From positions 5,952,001-6,016,000 of the forward strand of contig NZ_CP074371.1 in the NCBI RefSeq assembly GCF_018362975.1: DNA of 64,000 nucleotides. Reading direction: 5' to 3'. The first letter of the stretch is position 1, and each line of letters opens with the position of its first letter. A model generated the notes under the pieces. It saw nothing but the letters and a program-made list of their open reading frames with translations, ran no database searches and was not told where the DNA came from. Of this stretch, positions 17,441-26,450 are shown in pieces. The position numbers and the translations under genes were made by a program. This DNA comes from Nocardia tengchongensis. GTDB lineage: Bacteria > Actinomycetota > Actinomycetes > Mycobacteriales > Mycobacteriaceae.

Positions 17441-18808
17441 TTGCCGCAGGCAACGCCGCTCGAGATTTACGCTGAGTTCCCTGCGGAAACGACACAGGGC
17501 ATTCGGGAGGATGTCATCGACGACGGTGCAGCGGCTCTTGATCAGTGGTTTCGCGCGGAGACCGCCGCGACGACACCGGGACCGACGCGCGCCCCGCAGG
17601 ACACGATCGACACCGCCTCCGGACTCACCGGCGCGCACTGTCTGGAACTTTTCGACAGCCAAGCCACCTCCCGCCACCTGGACCTGGCCGCGCGGCGACT
17701 CGGGCGGGAAGGGCGCGGGTACTACAGCATCGGATCGTCGGGCCACGAGGGCAATGCGGCGGTCGCGGCGGCGCTGCGGGTCACCGATCCAGCGCTGCTG
17801 CACTATCGGTCGGGCGCATTCTTCGTGGAGCGGGCCCGGCGGGTGCCGGGCCTGGATCCGATCCGCGATGTGCTGCTGGGCGTGACCGCCGCGGCCGCGG
17901 ACCCGATTTCCGGTGGGCGGCACAAGGTTTTCGGCAGCAAACCCGCGCACATCATCCCGCAGACCTCCACCATCGCCTCGCACCTGCCGCGCGCGGTCGG
18001 ACTCGCCTTCGCCCTCGATCGGGCCACCCAGCTGCATCTGCGCACCGAATGGCCCGCGGACGCAGTGGTCGTGTGCAGTTTCGGTGACGCCTCGGCCAAT
18101 CATTCGACCGCGGCGGGAGCGATCAATACCGCGATCCACACCGCGCATCAGGGCGTGCCCATGCCGATCCTGTTCGTGTGCGAGGACAACGGCCTGGGTA
18201 TCAGCGTGCCCACCCCGCGCACCTGGATCGAACAGGCCTACGGCACTCGCCCGGGATTGAAGTACTTCGACGCCGACGGCACGGACCTGCCCGCAGCGCT
18301 ATCGGCGGCGGCCGCGGCCGCCGATCACGTTCGCGCCCAACGCACCCCGGCCTTCCTGCGGCTGCGCACCGTGCGCCTGCTCGGACACGCGGGCTCGGAT
18401 GTCGAATCGGCCTATCGCCGCGCCGCCGATATCGCCGCCGACCTGCGCCGCGACCCGGTGACCGCCACCGCTCGATTGCTCGTCACGGCGGGAGTCGCGA
18501 CTGCCGACGAGGTCATCCGACGCTACGACGAGATCGGTGCACGTGTCGCCGAGGAGGCCGAAAAGGTCGGCCTGAAAGCGAAATTGAGCTCTGCGGCCGA
18601 GGTCACCGCGCCGCTCGCGCCGGCCCGACCGGCACTCGTGCGCACCGACGCATTGCGCACCACTCCCCTGGCGCACTCCCTCGCCGATTCCGCTGCCGCA
18701 CATCCGAACCTGTCCGCCCCACCCGCGAGTCCGTCCGCCGCACCCACCGATCCGTCCGCCGCGCGCGCACTGGTTTGGCCGCCGCACCCAATGGTCCGGC
18801 TGCCGTAG
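17441..18808 (+). CDS. 2-oxoacid dehydrogenase E1, alpha chain (possibly fused to beta)
   Basis: About 455 residues. The thiamine-diphosphate motif is clear: VVCSFGDASANHSTAAGAINTA (GD...N) near residue 207. The alpha-type loop IGSSGHEGNAA and the GLGISVPTP segment are also present. It fits the alpha subunit of branched-chain 2-oxoacid or acetoin/pyruvate dehydrogenases. The last 80 residues are Ala/Pro/Ser-rich and end in a frame whose neighbour continues without a gap into the beta chain. One indel near 18775 would give a single alpha-beta fusion. The start TTG 17441 is weakly supported. No E2 or E3 gene is adjacent. Confidence 0.75.
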   Translation: MPQATPLEIYAEFPAETTQGIREDVIDDGAAALDQWFRAETAATTPGPTRAPQDTIDTASGLTGAHCLELFDSQATSRHLDLAARRLGREGRGYYSIGSSGHEGNAAVAAALRVTDPALLHYRSGAFFVERARRVPGLDPIRDVLLGVTAAAADPISGGRHKVFGSKPAHIIPQTSTIASHLPRAVGLAFALDRATQLHLRTEWPADAVVVCSFGDASANHSTAAGAINTAIHTAHQGVPMPILFVCEDNGLGISVPTPRTWIEQAYGTRPGLKYFDADGTDLPAALSAAAAAADHVRAQRTPAFLRLRTVRLLGHAGSDVESAYRRAADIAADLRRDPVTATARLLVTAGVATADEVIRRYDEIGARVAEEAEKVGLKAKLSSAAEVTAPLAPARPALVRTDALRTTPLAHSLADSAAAHPNLSAPPASPSAAPTDPSAARALVWPPHPMVRLP

Positions 18809-18843
18809 CGCCGGCACAGGACGCTGAATCAGCTGCAGCACAG

Positions 18844-19899
18844 GTGAACTCACCCGCCTCGGAGACAACGACCCTAGCCTCGGGCGAGGCTCTCACGCTG
18901 GCGCAGGCGATCAACCAGACCCTCGCGCAGTTGCTCGCCCGCGATCCGGATGTGCTGGTGTTCGGGGAGGACGTGGGCCGCAAGGGCGGGGTGTACGGGG
19001 TCACGAAGGGCTTGCAGCAGAGTTTCGGCGGGCGAAGGGTTTTCGACACCCTGCTCGATGAGCAGTCCGTGCTGGGCACCGCGCTCGGGGCGGGGCTGGC
19101 CGGGTTCGTGCCGATTCCGGAGATCCAATATCTGGCGTACGTGCACAATGCCGAGGATCAGTTGCGCGGGGAGGCGGCGACGCTGTCGTTCTTCTCCGGC
19201 GGCCGCTACCGCAATCCGGTGGTGGTGCGGATCGCGGGGCTGGCCTATCAGAAGGGGTTCGGCGGCCACTTCCACAATGAGAATTCGCTTGCGGCGCTGC
19301 GGGATATCCCCGGCCTGGTGCTCGCGGTGCCCTCCCGCGCCGATGACGCGGCGGCCATGCTGCGCACGTGTGTAGCGGCGGCGCGGGTGGACGGCCGGGT
19401 GTGCGTGTTCGTGGAGCCGATCGCGCTGTATCACACGCGGGACCTGTATCGCGGCGGCGACGGCGGCTGGCTGGCGCCGATTTCCGGTGTGCGCCATGCC
19501 GAGATCGGGCGGGCCCGGGTGTACGGCGCGGGCGCGGATCTGACGATCGTGACCTTCGGCAATGGCGTGCCGATGAGTCTGCGGGTGGCGCGGCGGCTGG
19601 CCGAGCGCGGCATGCATGCCCGGGTGCTGGATCTCCGCTGGCTGGCGCCGCTGCCGGTGGAGGATCTCCTCGACCATGCGCGCGCCGCCGGGCGGGTGCT
19701 GATCGCCGACGAAACCCGCCGCAGCGGAGGCGTTTCCGAGGCGGTGTGCACGGCGTTGCTGGATGCCGGATTCGAGGGCCGGATGGCGCGGGTCACCAGT
19801 GCGGACAGTTTCGTACCACTCGGTCCGGCCGCGAGCACCGTGCTGCTGGACGAGGCGGCGATCGAGGCGGCGGCGCTGGCGCTGGGCCGCGCCCGGTGA
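18844..19899 (+). CDS. 2-oxoacid dehydrogenase E1, beta chain
   Basis: About 351 residues from GTG 18844. It has the transketolase-type pyrimidine-binding domain (VLVFGEDVGRKGGVYGVTKGL, DTLLDEQSVLGTALGAGLAG, IPEIQYLAYVHNAEDQLRGEA). The C-terminal transketolase domain follows (LTIVTFGNGVPMSLRVAR, LDLRWLAPLP, VLIADETRRSGGVSE). There is no ribosome-binding site before GTG 18844, and its frame is open upstream through the alpha chain's linker. This supports a fused alpha-beta gene split by one indel. It would decarboxylate a 2-oxoacid and pass the acyl group to an E2 encoded elsewhere. Confidence 0.8.
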   Translation: MNSPASETTTLASGEALTLAQAINQTLAQLLARDPDVLVFGEDVGRKGGVYGVTKGLQQSFGGRRVFDTLLDEQSVLGTALGAGLAGFVPIPEIQYLAYVHNAEDQLRGEAATLSFFSGGRYRNPVVVRIAGLAYQKGFGGHFHNENSLAALRDIPGLVLAVPSRADDAAAMLRTCVAAARVDGRVCVFVEPIALYHTRDLYRGGDGGWLAPISGVRHAEIGRARVYGAGADLTIVTFGNGVPMSLRVARRLAERGMHARVLDLRWLAPLPVEDLLDHARAAGRVLIADETRRSGGVSEAVCTALLDAGFEGRMARVTSADSFVPLGPAASTVLLDEAAIEAAALALGRAR

Positions 19900-20007
19900 C
19901 CGCGGGTGAGGCCGGACCTGCTCGCTGTTGCTGCCCCGCCTCACCCGTGGTCGACGCCGGTTCCGGTCGGCGTCCCCGGTGCCGTCGATGAGTGCGACAC
20001 CCGGCTT

Positions 20008-20030
20008 ATCTACGTATCAACTACGTAGAT
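20008..20030. promoter_or_regulatory. Palindromic operator A (ATCTACGTA-N5-TACGTAGAT)
   Basis: A perfect inverted repeat with 9-bp arms ATCTACGTA and TACGTAGAT around TCAAC. It lies 140-190 bp upstream of the M56 peptidase. The same core recurs upstream of the CysK2 operon and of the BlaI-type gene. The arrangement matches BlaI/CopY-family operators, which are dyads with TAC/GTA cores. Confidence 0.7.
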
Positions 20031-20198
20031 ACGTAATACCGTAGATCCGGGGCCGCCCGCAAGTGCGCGGGTGGCGACGCCCACACCCACACCCCGTTCG
20101 AAACGCGGCAGTAAGGCTGTCCTCAGTTTTGCCCCCTACACTCGGGCGGATTCCACGGGAGGAGATCGAATGCGGGCCGCGCGATGGCGGGTGGGCCG

Positions 20199-21143
20199 AT
20201 GAGCGTTGCCGTCTGCCTGCTGCTCTACGGATTCGCCGTGACGGTGCTCGCGCCGCGCGTGCTGCGCCGCATCAGCGCCTCGGGCGCCGCGCCACGGCTG
20301 GCGGTGGCGGCCTGGCTGGCAGTGATGGCATCCACAGTGCTGGCCTGGACGGTGACGGTGGCCATCATCGTCATCGACATCGGCACCCACAAGATCACCC
20401 TGCTCCCGACCCGCTTCCTCGACAGCTGCCTGCTGCACCTGCACGACGCGGGCCGTCGGCCACTACGGGCGGCACCTGCAGACCGGACTGCTGATCCTGT
20501 CCGGATTCGCCACACTGGCCGGCCTGGTCGTGGCACTGCGGCTGTGCACCACGCTGCTGCGGGCACGCCGCACCACCATCGAGCACGCGCGCATGGCCCG
20601 GCTGGCCGGTCGCCACCACCCCGACCTGGACGCCGTCGTACTCGATGTGGACCATCCCGCCGCGTATTGCGTTGCGGGCAAACCTCATACGATCGTCGTC
20701 AGCCGCGGCGTGCTCACCGCCCTCGACGACCGCCACCTCGACGCGGTCCTCTCCCACGAGCGCGCCCACCTGACCGGCCGCCACCACCTGCTGCTCACCC
20801 TCACCCGGGGGCTGGCCACGGTGCTGCCGCGGATCGAACTGTTCACCAGCGGCGCGGCCGAGATCGCACGGCTGCTGGAGATGCTCGCCGACGACGCCGC
20901 CGCGCGCATCCACGGCCGCGAGACGGTACTGCAGGCGCTGCTGACACTGTCGGAGCTACCCGAGCCGCCCGCCACCACGCAGGCGGCGCTGCTACCCCGC
21001 GTGCAGCGACTGTCCGAACCGGCGCAGACGGTCCGAGCGCACACACCCGCGCGGCGGCCGTCGCGGCGACGCTCACGGCTATGTTCATTCCGATGGCCGC
21101 GCTGATCGCCGCCGCCATCGGGATCCAGGTCTGCGTCGTCTGA
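20199..21143 (+). CDS. M56-family (BlaR1-like) membrane metallopeptidase, frameshifted
   Basis: N-terminal membrane helices (VAVCLLLYGFAVTVLAPRVL, then LAVAAWLAVMASTVLAWTVT) are followed by a zinc-peptidase core VLSHERAHLTGRHH (HExxH) and a downstream acidic helix LEMLADDAAA. A last membrane helix reads FIPMAALIAAAIGIQV. The frame breaks near 20455 and 21035; each break is one base and both sides are conserved. M56 proteins with BlaI partners sense a signal and cleave the repressor. A 10-codon leader ORF (20170-20202) with a strong GGGAGGAG site overlaps ATG 20199 as ATGA. No penicillin-sensor domain is present. Confidence 0.75.
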   Translation: MSVAVCLLLYGFAVTVLAPRVLRRISASGAAPRLAVAAWLAVMASTVLAWTVTVAIIVIDIGTHKITLLPTRFLDSCLLHLHDAGRRPLRAAPADRTADPVRIRHTGRPGRGTAAVHHAAAGTPHHHRARAHGPAGRSPPPRPGRRRTRCGPSRRVLRCGQTSYDRRQPRRAHRPRRPPPRRGPLPRARPPDRPPPPAAHPHPGAGHGAAADRTVHQRRGRDRTAAGDARRRRRRAHPRPRDGTAGAADTVGATRAARHHAGGAATPRAATVRTGADGPSAHTRAAAVAATLTAMFIPMAALIAAAIGIQVCVV

Positions 21144-21209
21144 GTTCCCTGAGCGGCGGCGAGCGGCGAAGTCAGCGCCGCGTGGGCAGCGGCTGCGTGG
21201 GGTAGTCGA

Positions 21210-22498
21210 TCAGCGGCCGGTCGGCACGGGCCGATGCCCGGCTTGTTTTCGATGGCGGCCACCTTGCGTAGGCACGCGATTGGAACGGTCCAGGGCGGCC
21301 AGGGCGAGGGCGGCGATCGCGCCGATCACCACCAAACCCAGCCAGACCGCCCAGTCCGCACCCACGGCGTGGGCCGCACCCAGCAGCGCGCCCGTCGCCA
21401 GGTTCCCGATCAGAATCCCGATACCGACGATCGTGTTGTAGAAGCCGTAATGCGTAGCAACCAGCCGATTGCCCGACAACGACACCACGGTGTCCATCTC
21501 GAACGGGAACACCGCCGCCGTGCCCACCGCCAGCACCGCCGCCGCCAGCAGCAGCGCGCCCAGGGCGAGCGCATCGCCGAAAGGCTTGGCGGAGGGCAGG
21601 ATCGCCAGCGGAAGGAACGACACCGCCAGCAGTGACACCCCCCACCACCAGGCCGCGCCCGGTACCCCAGCGACTGCGGAACCAGGCGGTGATACGCAAC
21701 TGGCCCGCGACCGCAACGACGCCGGAGATCACGAAACAACGCCGAGGTGACCGTCTGCGCCCGGGCTCCCGCCAGGTATTCGGCCTGCAACGGCAGCGCC
21801 AGATACACCTGGAACGACAGCACGTACGAGCCGACCATGGCCACCGCGAACGCCACGAACCGGCGATTGGCCGCCACCGTGCGCCAATCCTCGAGCACCG
21901 AGGTCCGCACGGCCGGTTCGGCCGAGCGCCGCGCGGGCAGCGCGAACAAACTGCGCCACGGTGAGCGCCGCGAACACCACCGCCGCCGCGGCCGCCGTCA
22001 CCCGGAAATCCAAGGCCAGCAACGCCAATCCGACCAGCGGGCCTGCCAAGGTGCCCGCCTGGTAGAAGACGTTGAAGACAGCGAACGCCTCGACGCGCCG
22101 TTCGCCGGCCTCCGCGGCAAGGTAGGCGCGCACCGCCGGATTGAACAGCGCCCCCGCGAATCCGGTCGCCGCCGAGGCGATGATCAGACTCGGCAGGTCC
22201 GAGGCGAACGCCAGCAGTGCGAAACCGGCTGTGCGTAGCAGGCATCCGGCCACGATCAGCAGCTTGTAGCCGAGCCGATCGGCCAGCGTGCCGCCCACCA
22301 GGAACATGCCCTGCTGCGAGAAGTTGCGCACCCCCCAGCACCAGCCCGACCGCCCCACGCCGCCAAACCCAGTGGCCCCGAGAGGTATCCGGCCAGATAG
22401 GGCATCAGCATGTAGAAGCCGAGGTTGATGCCGAACTGGTTGACCATGAGCAGCTGCGCGGCCCGGTCGAACCCGCGAAACTTCGTCAGGACACTCAC
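21210..22498 (-). CDS. MFS transporter (Rv0849-like), several frameshifts
   Basis: A 12-helix major-facilitator protein. It starts at GTG 22498 ([27 protein letters not shown]), where GTGA overlaps the stop of the CysK2-like gene. The conserved loop QQGMFLVGGTLADRLGYK after helix 2 is the MFS A-motif region. Four frame changes occur near 22340, 21950, 21735 and 21650, yet nearly every helix is preserved across them. The substrate is unknown. Pairing with CysK2 and a small membrane protein matches the Mycobacterium tuberculosis lpqS-cysK2-Rv0849 order, which is copper-induced there. Confidence 0.75.
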
Positions 22499-23629
22499 GG
22501 ACAGCGGCCCCGGGGCGGTGTCGGACTGCGGTATCCGGGGGTCGACGACGGTGGCGCAGCGGGTCCAGCGCTCGACCTGCCGCTCGCCCGGGTGGGCGAT
22601 GTCGTCGGGGCCCGCAGGTTGTGTCGCCCGAGCAGTCCGTGTGCGGCGCAATAGGAGTCGTTGTAAACGGTGTCGAAGTAGCGGTGCGGCCCGTCGGGGA
22701 AAACGGCGGCGATGCGGGTGCCCGCGGGCCGGGTTGCGGGCGGCCCACCCGGCCACCAGCGCGACCGCGCCGACGCTCCAGCCGCCGCTGGACAGGTAGC
22801 CCGAGGCCAGGGTGCGGCAGGCCCAGACCGCTTCGGCCGGTGCCACCCAATGGATTTCACTGAACGCCGGGTAGTCGACATTGTGGGGGTGGATGCTGGA
22901 GCCCAGGCCCGCGCATGAGGCGGGGACCGGCCTGCTGGCCGAAGATGGTGGAGGCCACCGTGTCCACGCCGATCAGTGACAGCGCGGGATTGGTGCGGCG
23001 CAGGGCGCGCGCGATGCCCGCGGAGTGGCCGCCGGGTGCCGACCGCGCAGACCAGGACGTCCACGCCGCCGAGCTGTTCGATCAGTTCCCGGGCGAGGGA
23101 TTCGTAGGCGTCCACATTGTCGGGATTGCTGTACTGGTCGGGGCACCACGCGCCGGGCTCGGCGGCCAGTAGTTCGCGCACGCGATCGCGGCGTGCCTGC
23201 TGCCAGCCGCCGACCGGATGCGGATCGGTCACCCAGCTCCACCCGCGCGCCGTAGGCCGCGAGCAGCTGCGCGACCATCGGTTCCAGACCCGGTCGGTCA
23301 CCACCGTCACCGGATGCGCGTACACCAGCCCCGCCAGGGCCAATCCCAGTCCCAGTGTGCCGCTGGAGGATTCGATGATCCGTGCGCCCGGCGCGAGCGC
23401 TCCCCGTTCGCGGGCGCGCCGCACCATGTGCAGGGCGGGCCGGGTCCTTCATGCCGCCCGGATTGCGGCCTTCGAGTTTGGCCCAGAAGCCGCGGCCGTC
23501 GGGTGCGAAGGGTTCCCCCACCCACAGCACCGGCGTATTGCCCACCAGGGCGCGGGGTTCCCGGGCCAGGAGGGGCAGCCCGGAGCTGGTGGTGAGCGTG
23601 TCGAATTCGTCGAGCAGACCTCGGTCCAT
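22495..23629 (-). CDS. cysK2: CysK2-like PLP-dependent cysteine synthase, several frameshifts
   Basis: Pieces in at least two frames align in order with the CysK2 family. They are: [32 protein letters not shown] (PLP-lysine region), [63 protein letters not shown] in a shifted frame, and [17 protein letters not shown]. At least five single-base frame changes are needed, near 23445, 23300, 23230, 23040 and 22900. Mycobacterial CysK2 makes S-sulfocysteine from O-phosphoserine and thiosulfate. The start is ATG 23629, and the end overlaps the MFS start. Retained conservation argues for sequencing indels rather than a dead gene. Confidence 0.75.
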
Positions 23630-23851
23630 TGCTGTCGCTTTCGGTATCGGACCGCCGCGATCGGCGGCATGACGTGCACGGCAACGGGCTCCGGCGCGGG
23701 GCGAAGGGCCCCGGCCTGCCGCTGACCGGTCAGCATCGGGCGATACACAAGCGCGTCAACAACATTCGGCCGCCGACGACACCGCCGGGCGGTCCGCGTT
23801 CACCGTGGAGTGCGGTGATGAGGTCCGAGGCGGCGATGCCGGGAGTCGGCG

Positions 23852-24115
23852 TCACCCGATCCGCGGTGACTTCGGGGCGTGTTCGCCGCCGGGTTCGGCG
23901 GTCCGGATGGCGTGCTCGACATGCGGGTCACAGTGCGCGGATTCGCCTTGCGGCGCGTGCCAATCGCCGGCGGGGCCCACGACGGGTGCCGGGCCGAGGG
24001 CGGGGGTGTGGTCGGCGCCCGCTCCGGCCGCGCAATCGGTGACCGCGGCGACCAGCACCAGCATCGAGAACAGCAGTGCCCACAGCAACCGGCCCGACCC
24101 GCCGCCACGGAACAC
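23852..24115 (-). CDS. Small membrane-anchored His/Cys protein heading the CysK2 operon (LpqS-like position)
   Basis: An 87-residue protein from GTG 24115, fixed by AGGAGG six bases before it. One hydrophobic helix (LLWALLFSMLVLVAAVTDC) is followed by an extracellular tail containing HAPQGESAHCDPHVEHA, a cluster of His, Cys and Asp able to bind a metal. A good lipobox is absent. It occupies the position of lpqS before cysK2 in M. tuberculosis, but the sequence similarity is weak, so I assign no symbol. Operator B lies about 100 bp upstream. Confidence 0.6.
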   Translation of the reverse strand: MFRGGGSGRLLWALLFSMLVLVAAVTDCAAGAGADHTPALGPAPVVGPAGDWHAPQGESAHCDPHVEHAIRTAEPGGEHAPKSPRIG

Positions 24116-24216
24116 CGCCGCACCTCCTGTCCGAATCCGGCTGTCCGGCCGTCGCTTTCGCCGTGCCGGGTGATGTTCCCGGAATGGCGTTGACACGTTC
24201 CCGAAACAATCTACTA

Positions 24217-24237
24217 TCTACGTACGTACTTCGTAGA
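24217..24237. promoter_or_regulatory. Palindromic operator B upstream of the CysK2 operon
   Basis: TCTACG at 24217-24222 and CGTAGA at 24232-24237 are exact inverted arms 9 bp apart. The first 12 bases, TCTACGTACGTA, equal the first 12 of operator C. It sits upstream of the minus-strand operon (small membrane protein, CysK2, MFS). Confidence 0.65.
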
Positions 24238-24406
24238 CACCTGGTGATCGGGTTCACGTCCGTGCGTGGCGAATTCGGGGCAAAAGGACAGGACACGCAT
24301 GGGGTTCACGCCATCGGCCACACCGACACGCCGAACCTGCGCGCTCACGGCCGACAGCCGGCAGCGAGGTGGCGCACCGAAACCGCGGGGGCGATACCCC
24401 GGACGG

Positions 24407-24778
24407 TCAGCGCTTGCCGCGCGTCAATTTGCGCAGGGCCGCACGCAGGCCCTCGGACTCCTCGGCGCTCATCTGCTCGACGAAATGCGCGAGCACCAGA
24501 TCCGAGCGGCCGCCACTGCCCAGCGCCTCGCGCATGAGCCGGGCGCTGTACTCCTCGCGGCTGAGACTGGCCCAATAACGGTAGGCCTTGCCGACCCGCT
24601 CGCGCTCGAGCCAGCCCTTGCGGTGCAGGTTGTCCATGGTGGACATGACGGTGGTGTACGCGATGTCGCGCTCGACGGCCAGCTCGTCGAACAACTCTCG
24701 GACCGTCGTCTTGCCGGGGCGGTCCCAGATGCGTTCGATGATGACCGTTTCCAGATCTCCGAAGCCTCGTGCACTCAC
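24407..24778 (-). CDS. BlaI/MecI/CopY-family repressor
   Basis: A 123-residue winged-helix repressor. The DNA-binding domain covers residues of about 5-70 (LETVIIERIWDRPGKTTVRELFDELAVERDIAYTTVMSTMDNLHRKGWLERERVGKAYRYW). The C-terminal dimerisation helices follow. I start it at GTG 24778, which has a GAGGAG signal, rather than ATG 24808, which has none. The family binds TAC/GTA dyads and is released by proteolysis (BlaR1/M56) or copper (CopY). Operator C lies 40 bp upstream, implying autorepression; operators A and B imply control of the M56 gene and the CysK2 operon. Confidence 0.9.
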   Translation of the reverse strand: MSARGFGDLETVIIERIWDRPGKTTVRELFDELAVERDIAYTTVMSTMDNLHRKGWLERERVGKAYRYWASLSREEYSARLMREALGSGGRSDLVLAHFVEQMSAEESEGLRAALRKLTRGKR

Positions 24779-24817
24779 GTCCGACGTCTCCTCACCTCGG
24801 CGCGCCATTCATACGTT

Positions 24818-24831
24818 CTACGTACGTAGAC
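24818..24831. promoter_or_regulatory. Palindromic operator C (TCTACGTACGTAGA)
   Basis: A perfect 14-bp palindrome about 40 bp before the BlaI-type start, the expected place for an autoregulatory operator. It shares its half-sites with operators A and B. Confidence 0.7.
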
Positions 24832-24872
24832 AGTAATATGGGCGGCTCAGCGCCACAACATTTGGCGCATGC

Positions 24873-25235
24873 TCAGTCCGCCAGGCGATGCCCCGCGTCC
24901 CGCAGCACCGCGGACGCCTCCTCCAGGCGATGCGCCGGAACCAGCACCAGGTCGGCGTGGAACGTGGAGGCGACGAACACCGGGATCGAGGATTCCGCGA
25001 GCGGGCCGATCAGTGCCAGCAGGGTGCCCGGCGCATTGAGACTCCCGGCGTCCACTCCGTAGAAGCCCTTCCAGGTCTCCCCTTCGGCCCACGCGGGCGC
25101 CTCGCGAATCACGGTGAGGCCCTCCGGCGCTCGCACCAGGGCGATCCACTCGTCGTCCTCCGGGAACGCGGTATTCGGCAGATGATCCACCGCGAACTGC
25201 GACGGGACGATCCGCAAACGCTGGGAGCCGCTCAT
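24873..25235 (-). CDS. ACT-domain (CASTOR-like) small protein
   Basis: A 120-residue protein. Residues 1-60 give LRIVPSQFAVDHLP and EWIALVRAPEGLTVIRE. Residues 60-120 give NAPGTLLALIGPLAESSIPVFVASTFHADLVLVPAHRLEEASAVL. The second half is a textbook ACT domain, as in aspartate kinase and the CASTOR arginine sensors. It probably binds an amino acid. ATG 25235 opens the domain directly; upstream in-frame sequence is not family-like. It is divergent from the gene at 25354. Confidence 0.8.
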   Translation of the reverse strand: MSGSQRLRIVPSQFAVDHLPNTAFPEDDEWIALVRAPEGLTVIREAPAWAEGETWKGFYGVDAGSLNAPGTLLALIGPLAESSIPVFVASTFHADLVLVPAHRLEEASAVLRDAGHRLAD

Positions 25236-25353
25236 GGCCACATCGTAGGCGGCGAGCCCGACAATCCCGCGCCTCCCATTACACCGACCAGTATTGGTGT
25301 CTGCGACTAAAATTCGGATGCCGGACGCCGCAGCGGCCCGTAAGGTCACTGAA

Positions 25354-26174
25354 ATGAGTGCCAGCCCAAAGCAAATCGCCACCGAGAACGAGCAGATCGC
25401 AGCCCTCGGCACCTACCGGACCGCCGACGGAACCCTGGTCGACATCAGCGACGCGCTCGCCGAGGCCGCTCCTGGACCGTCTGCCACGAACCCGGAGACG
25501 ACATCTACACGACGGTCACCGGACCGTTCACCGGACGCCTCGAGGTCACCGGCGAGGGCAGCATCCAGGCCGCACGCCGGCTACACCGCGAGGGCGGAAA
25601 ACGCCTCGCCGTCCTCAATTTCGCCTCCGCCCGTAATCCCGGCGGCGGCTACCTGCGCGGGGCCCGCGCCCAGGAGGAAGACCTGTGCCGCAGCGCCCTG
25701 CTCTACCGCTGCCTGCTCGAAACACCCCGCTACTACGAGGCCCACCGCGCCTCCGAGGATCTGCGCTACAGCCACCGCGTCATCTTCTCCCCCGAGGTGC
25801 CCGTCATCCGCGACGACGCCGGCGCCCTCGACCCACATCCGTTCACCACCTCGTTCCTGACCTCGCCCGCCCCGAATGCCGGTGCGCTCGCCGATCGTTC
25901 GGGCCACCCGGTCGAGGTCCGCGACATCCTCGTCGACCGCGCCGCACGCGTGCTGGCGGTCGCCGCCCACCACGGGGTCCGCGAACTGGTGCTCGGCGCG
26001 TGGGGCTGCGGCGTGTTTCGCAATGACCCGAACGAGGTCGCCGAGGCCTTCGACCTCGGGTTGCGCACGCACGGCGCCACATTCGAACGAGTGGTGTTCG
26101 CAGTCTGGGACCGCTCCCCCGTCTCGGCCAATCGCGCCGCCTTCGAATCCCGCTTCGGGTCCGTCTCGTCCTAG
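25354..26174 (+). CDS. TIGR02452/DUF2263 macro-like (PARG-type) protein, frameshifted
   Basis: The ATG 25354 frame reads MSASPKQIATENEQIAALGTYRTADGTLVDISDALAEA, then loses frame near 25470. The next frame continues with SWTVCHEPGDDIYTTV, then VLNFASARNPGGGYLRGARAQEEDLCR, SHRVIFSPEVPVIRDD, and ELVLGAWGCGVFRNDP. The NPGGG...QEE pair is the ADP-ribose-binding catalytic signature of bacterial poly(ADP-ribose) glycohydrolase-like proteins. One indel restores about 273 residues. It probably removes ADP-ribose from proteins or nucleic acid. Confidence 0.8.
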
Positions 26175-26450
26175 CGGTTCTTGCGGTCGTGCCCGGTGTT
26201 CGGGTGTCGCGGCAGCCGCACCACACCTGGCAATCCATGTTTAGATTGCAATATCCGCAAACCCGGATATTTGTGTGATACCGGGCGGTCGGACTCTCCT
26301 CAGCCAGCCAGCCCCAGCCCGAAGCGGTGGGCGTAGGCCATGGGCTGTCCGCGATCATGTTCCCCGAGCTCGGCGAACAGCGAATTGCGCGCCTTCACCG
26401 TGCTGACACCGAATCCCCTCCCCCACCCCGCAGCGCCCACCTGTCGCGGG
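26175..26450. other. Intergenic stretch; only short unrecognised ORFs
   Basis: About 275 bases between the macro-like gene and the enoyl-CoA hydratase stop. A minus-strand frame reads KARNSLFAELGEHDRGQPMA and a second reads like another protein tail, but neither has a start signal or family. It may be relic coding sequence. The local GC drops around 26240-26275. Confidence 0.3.
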
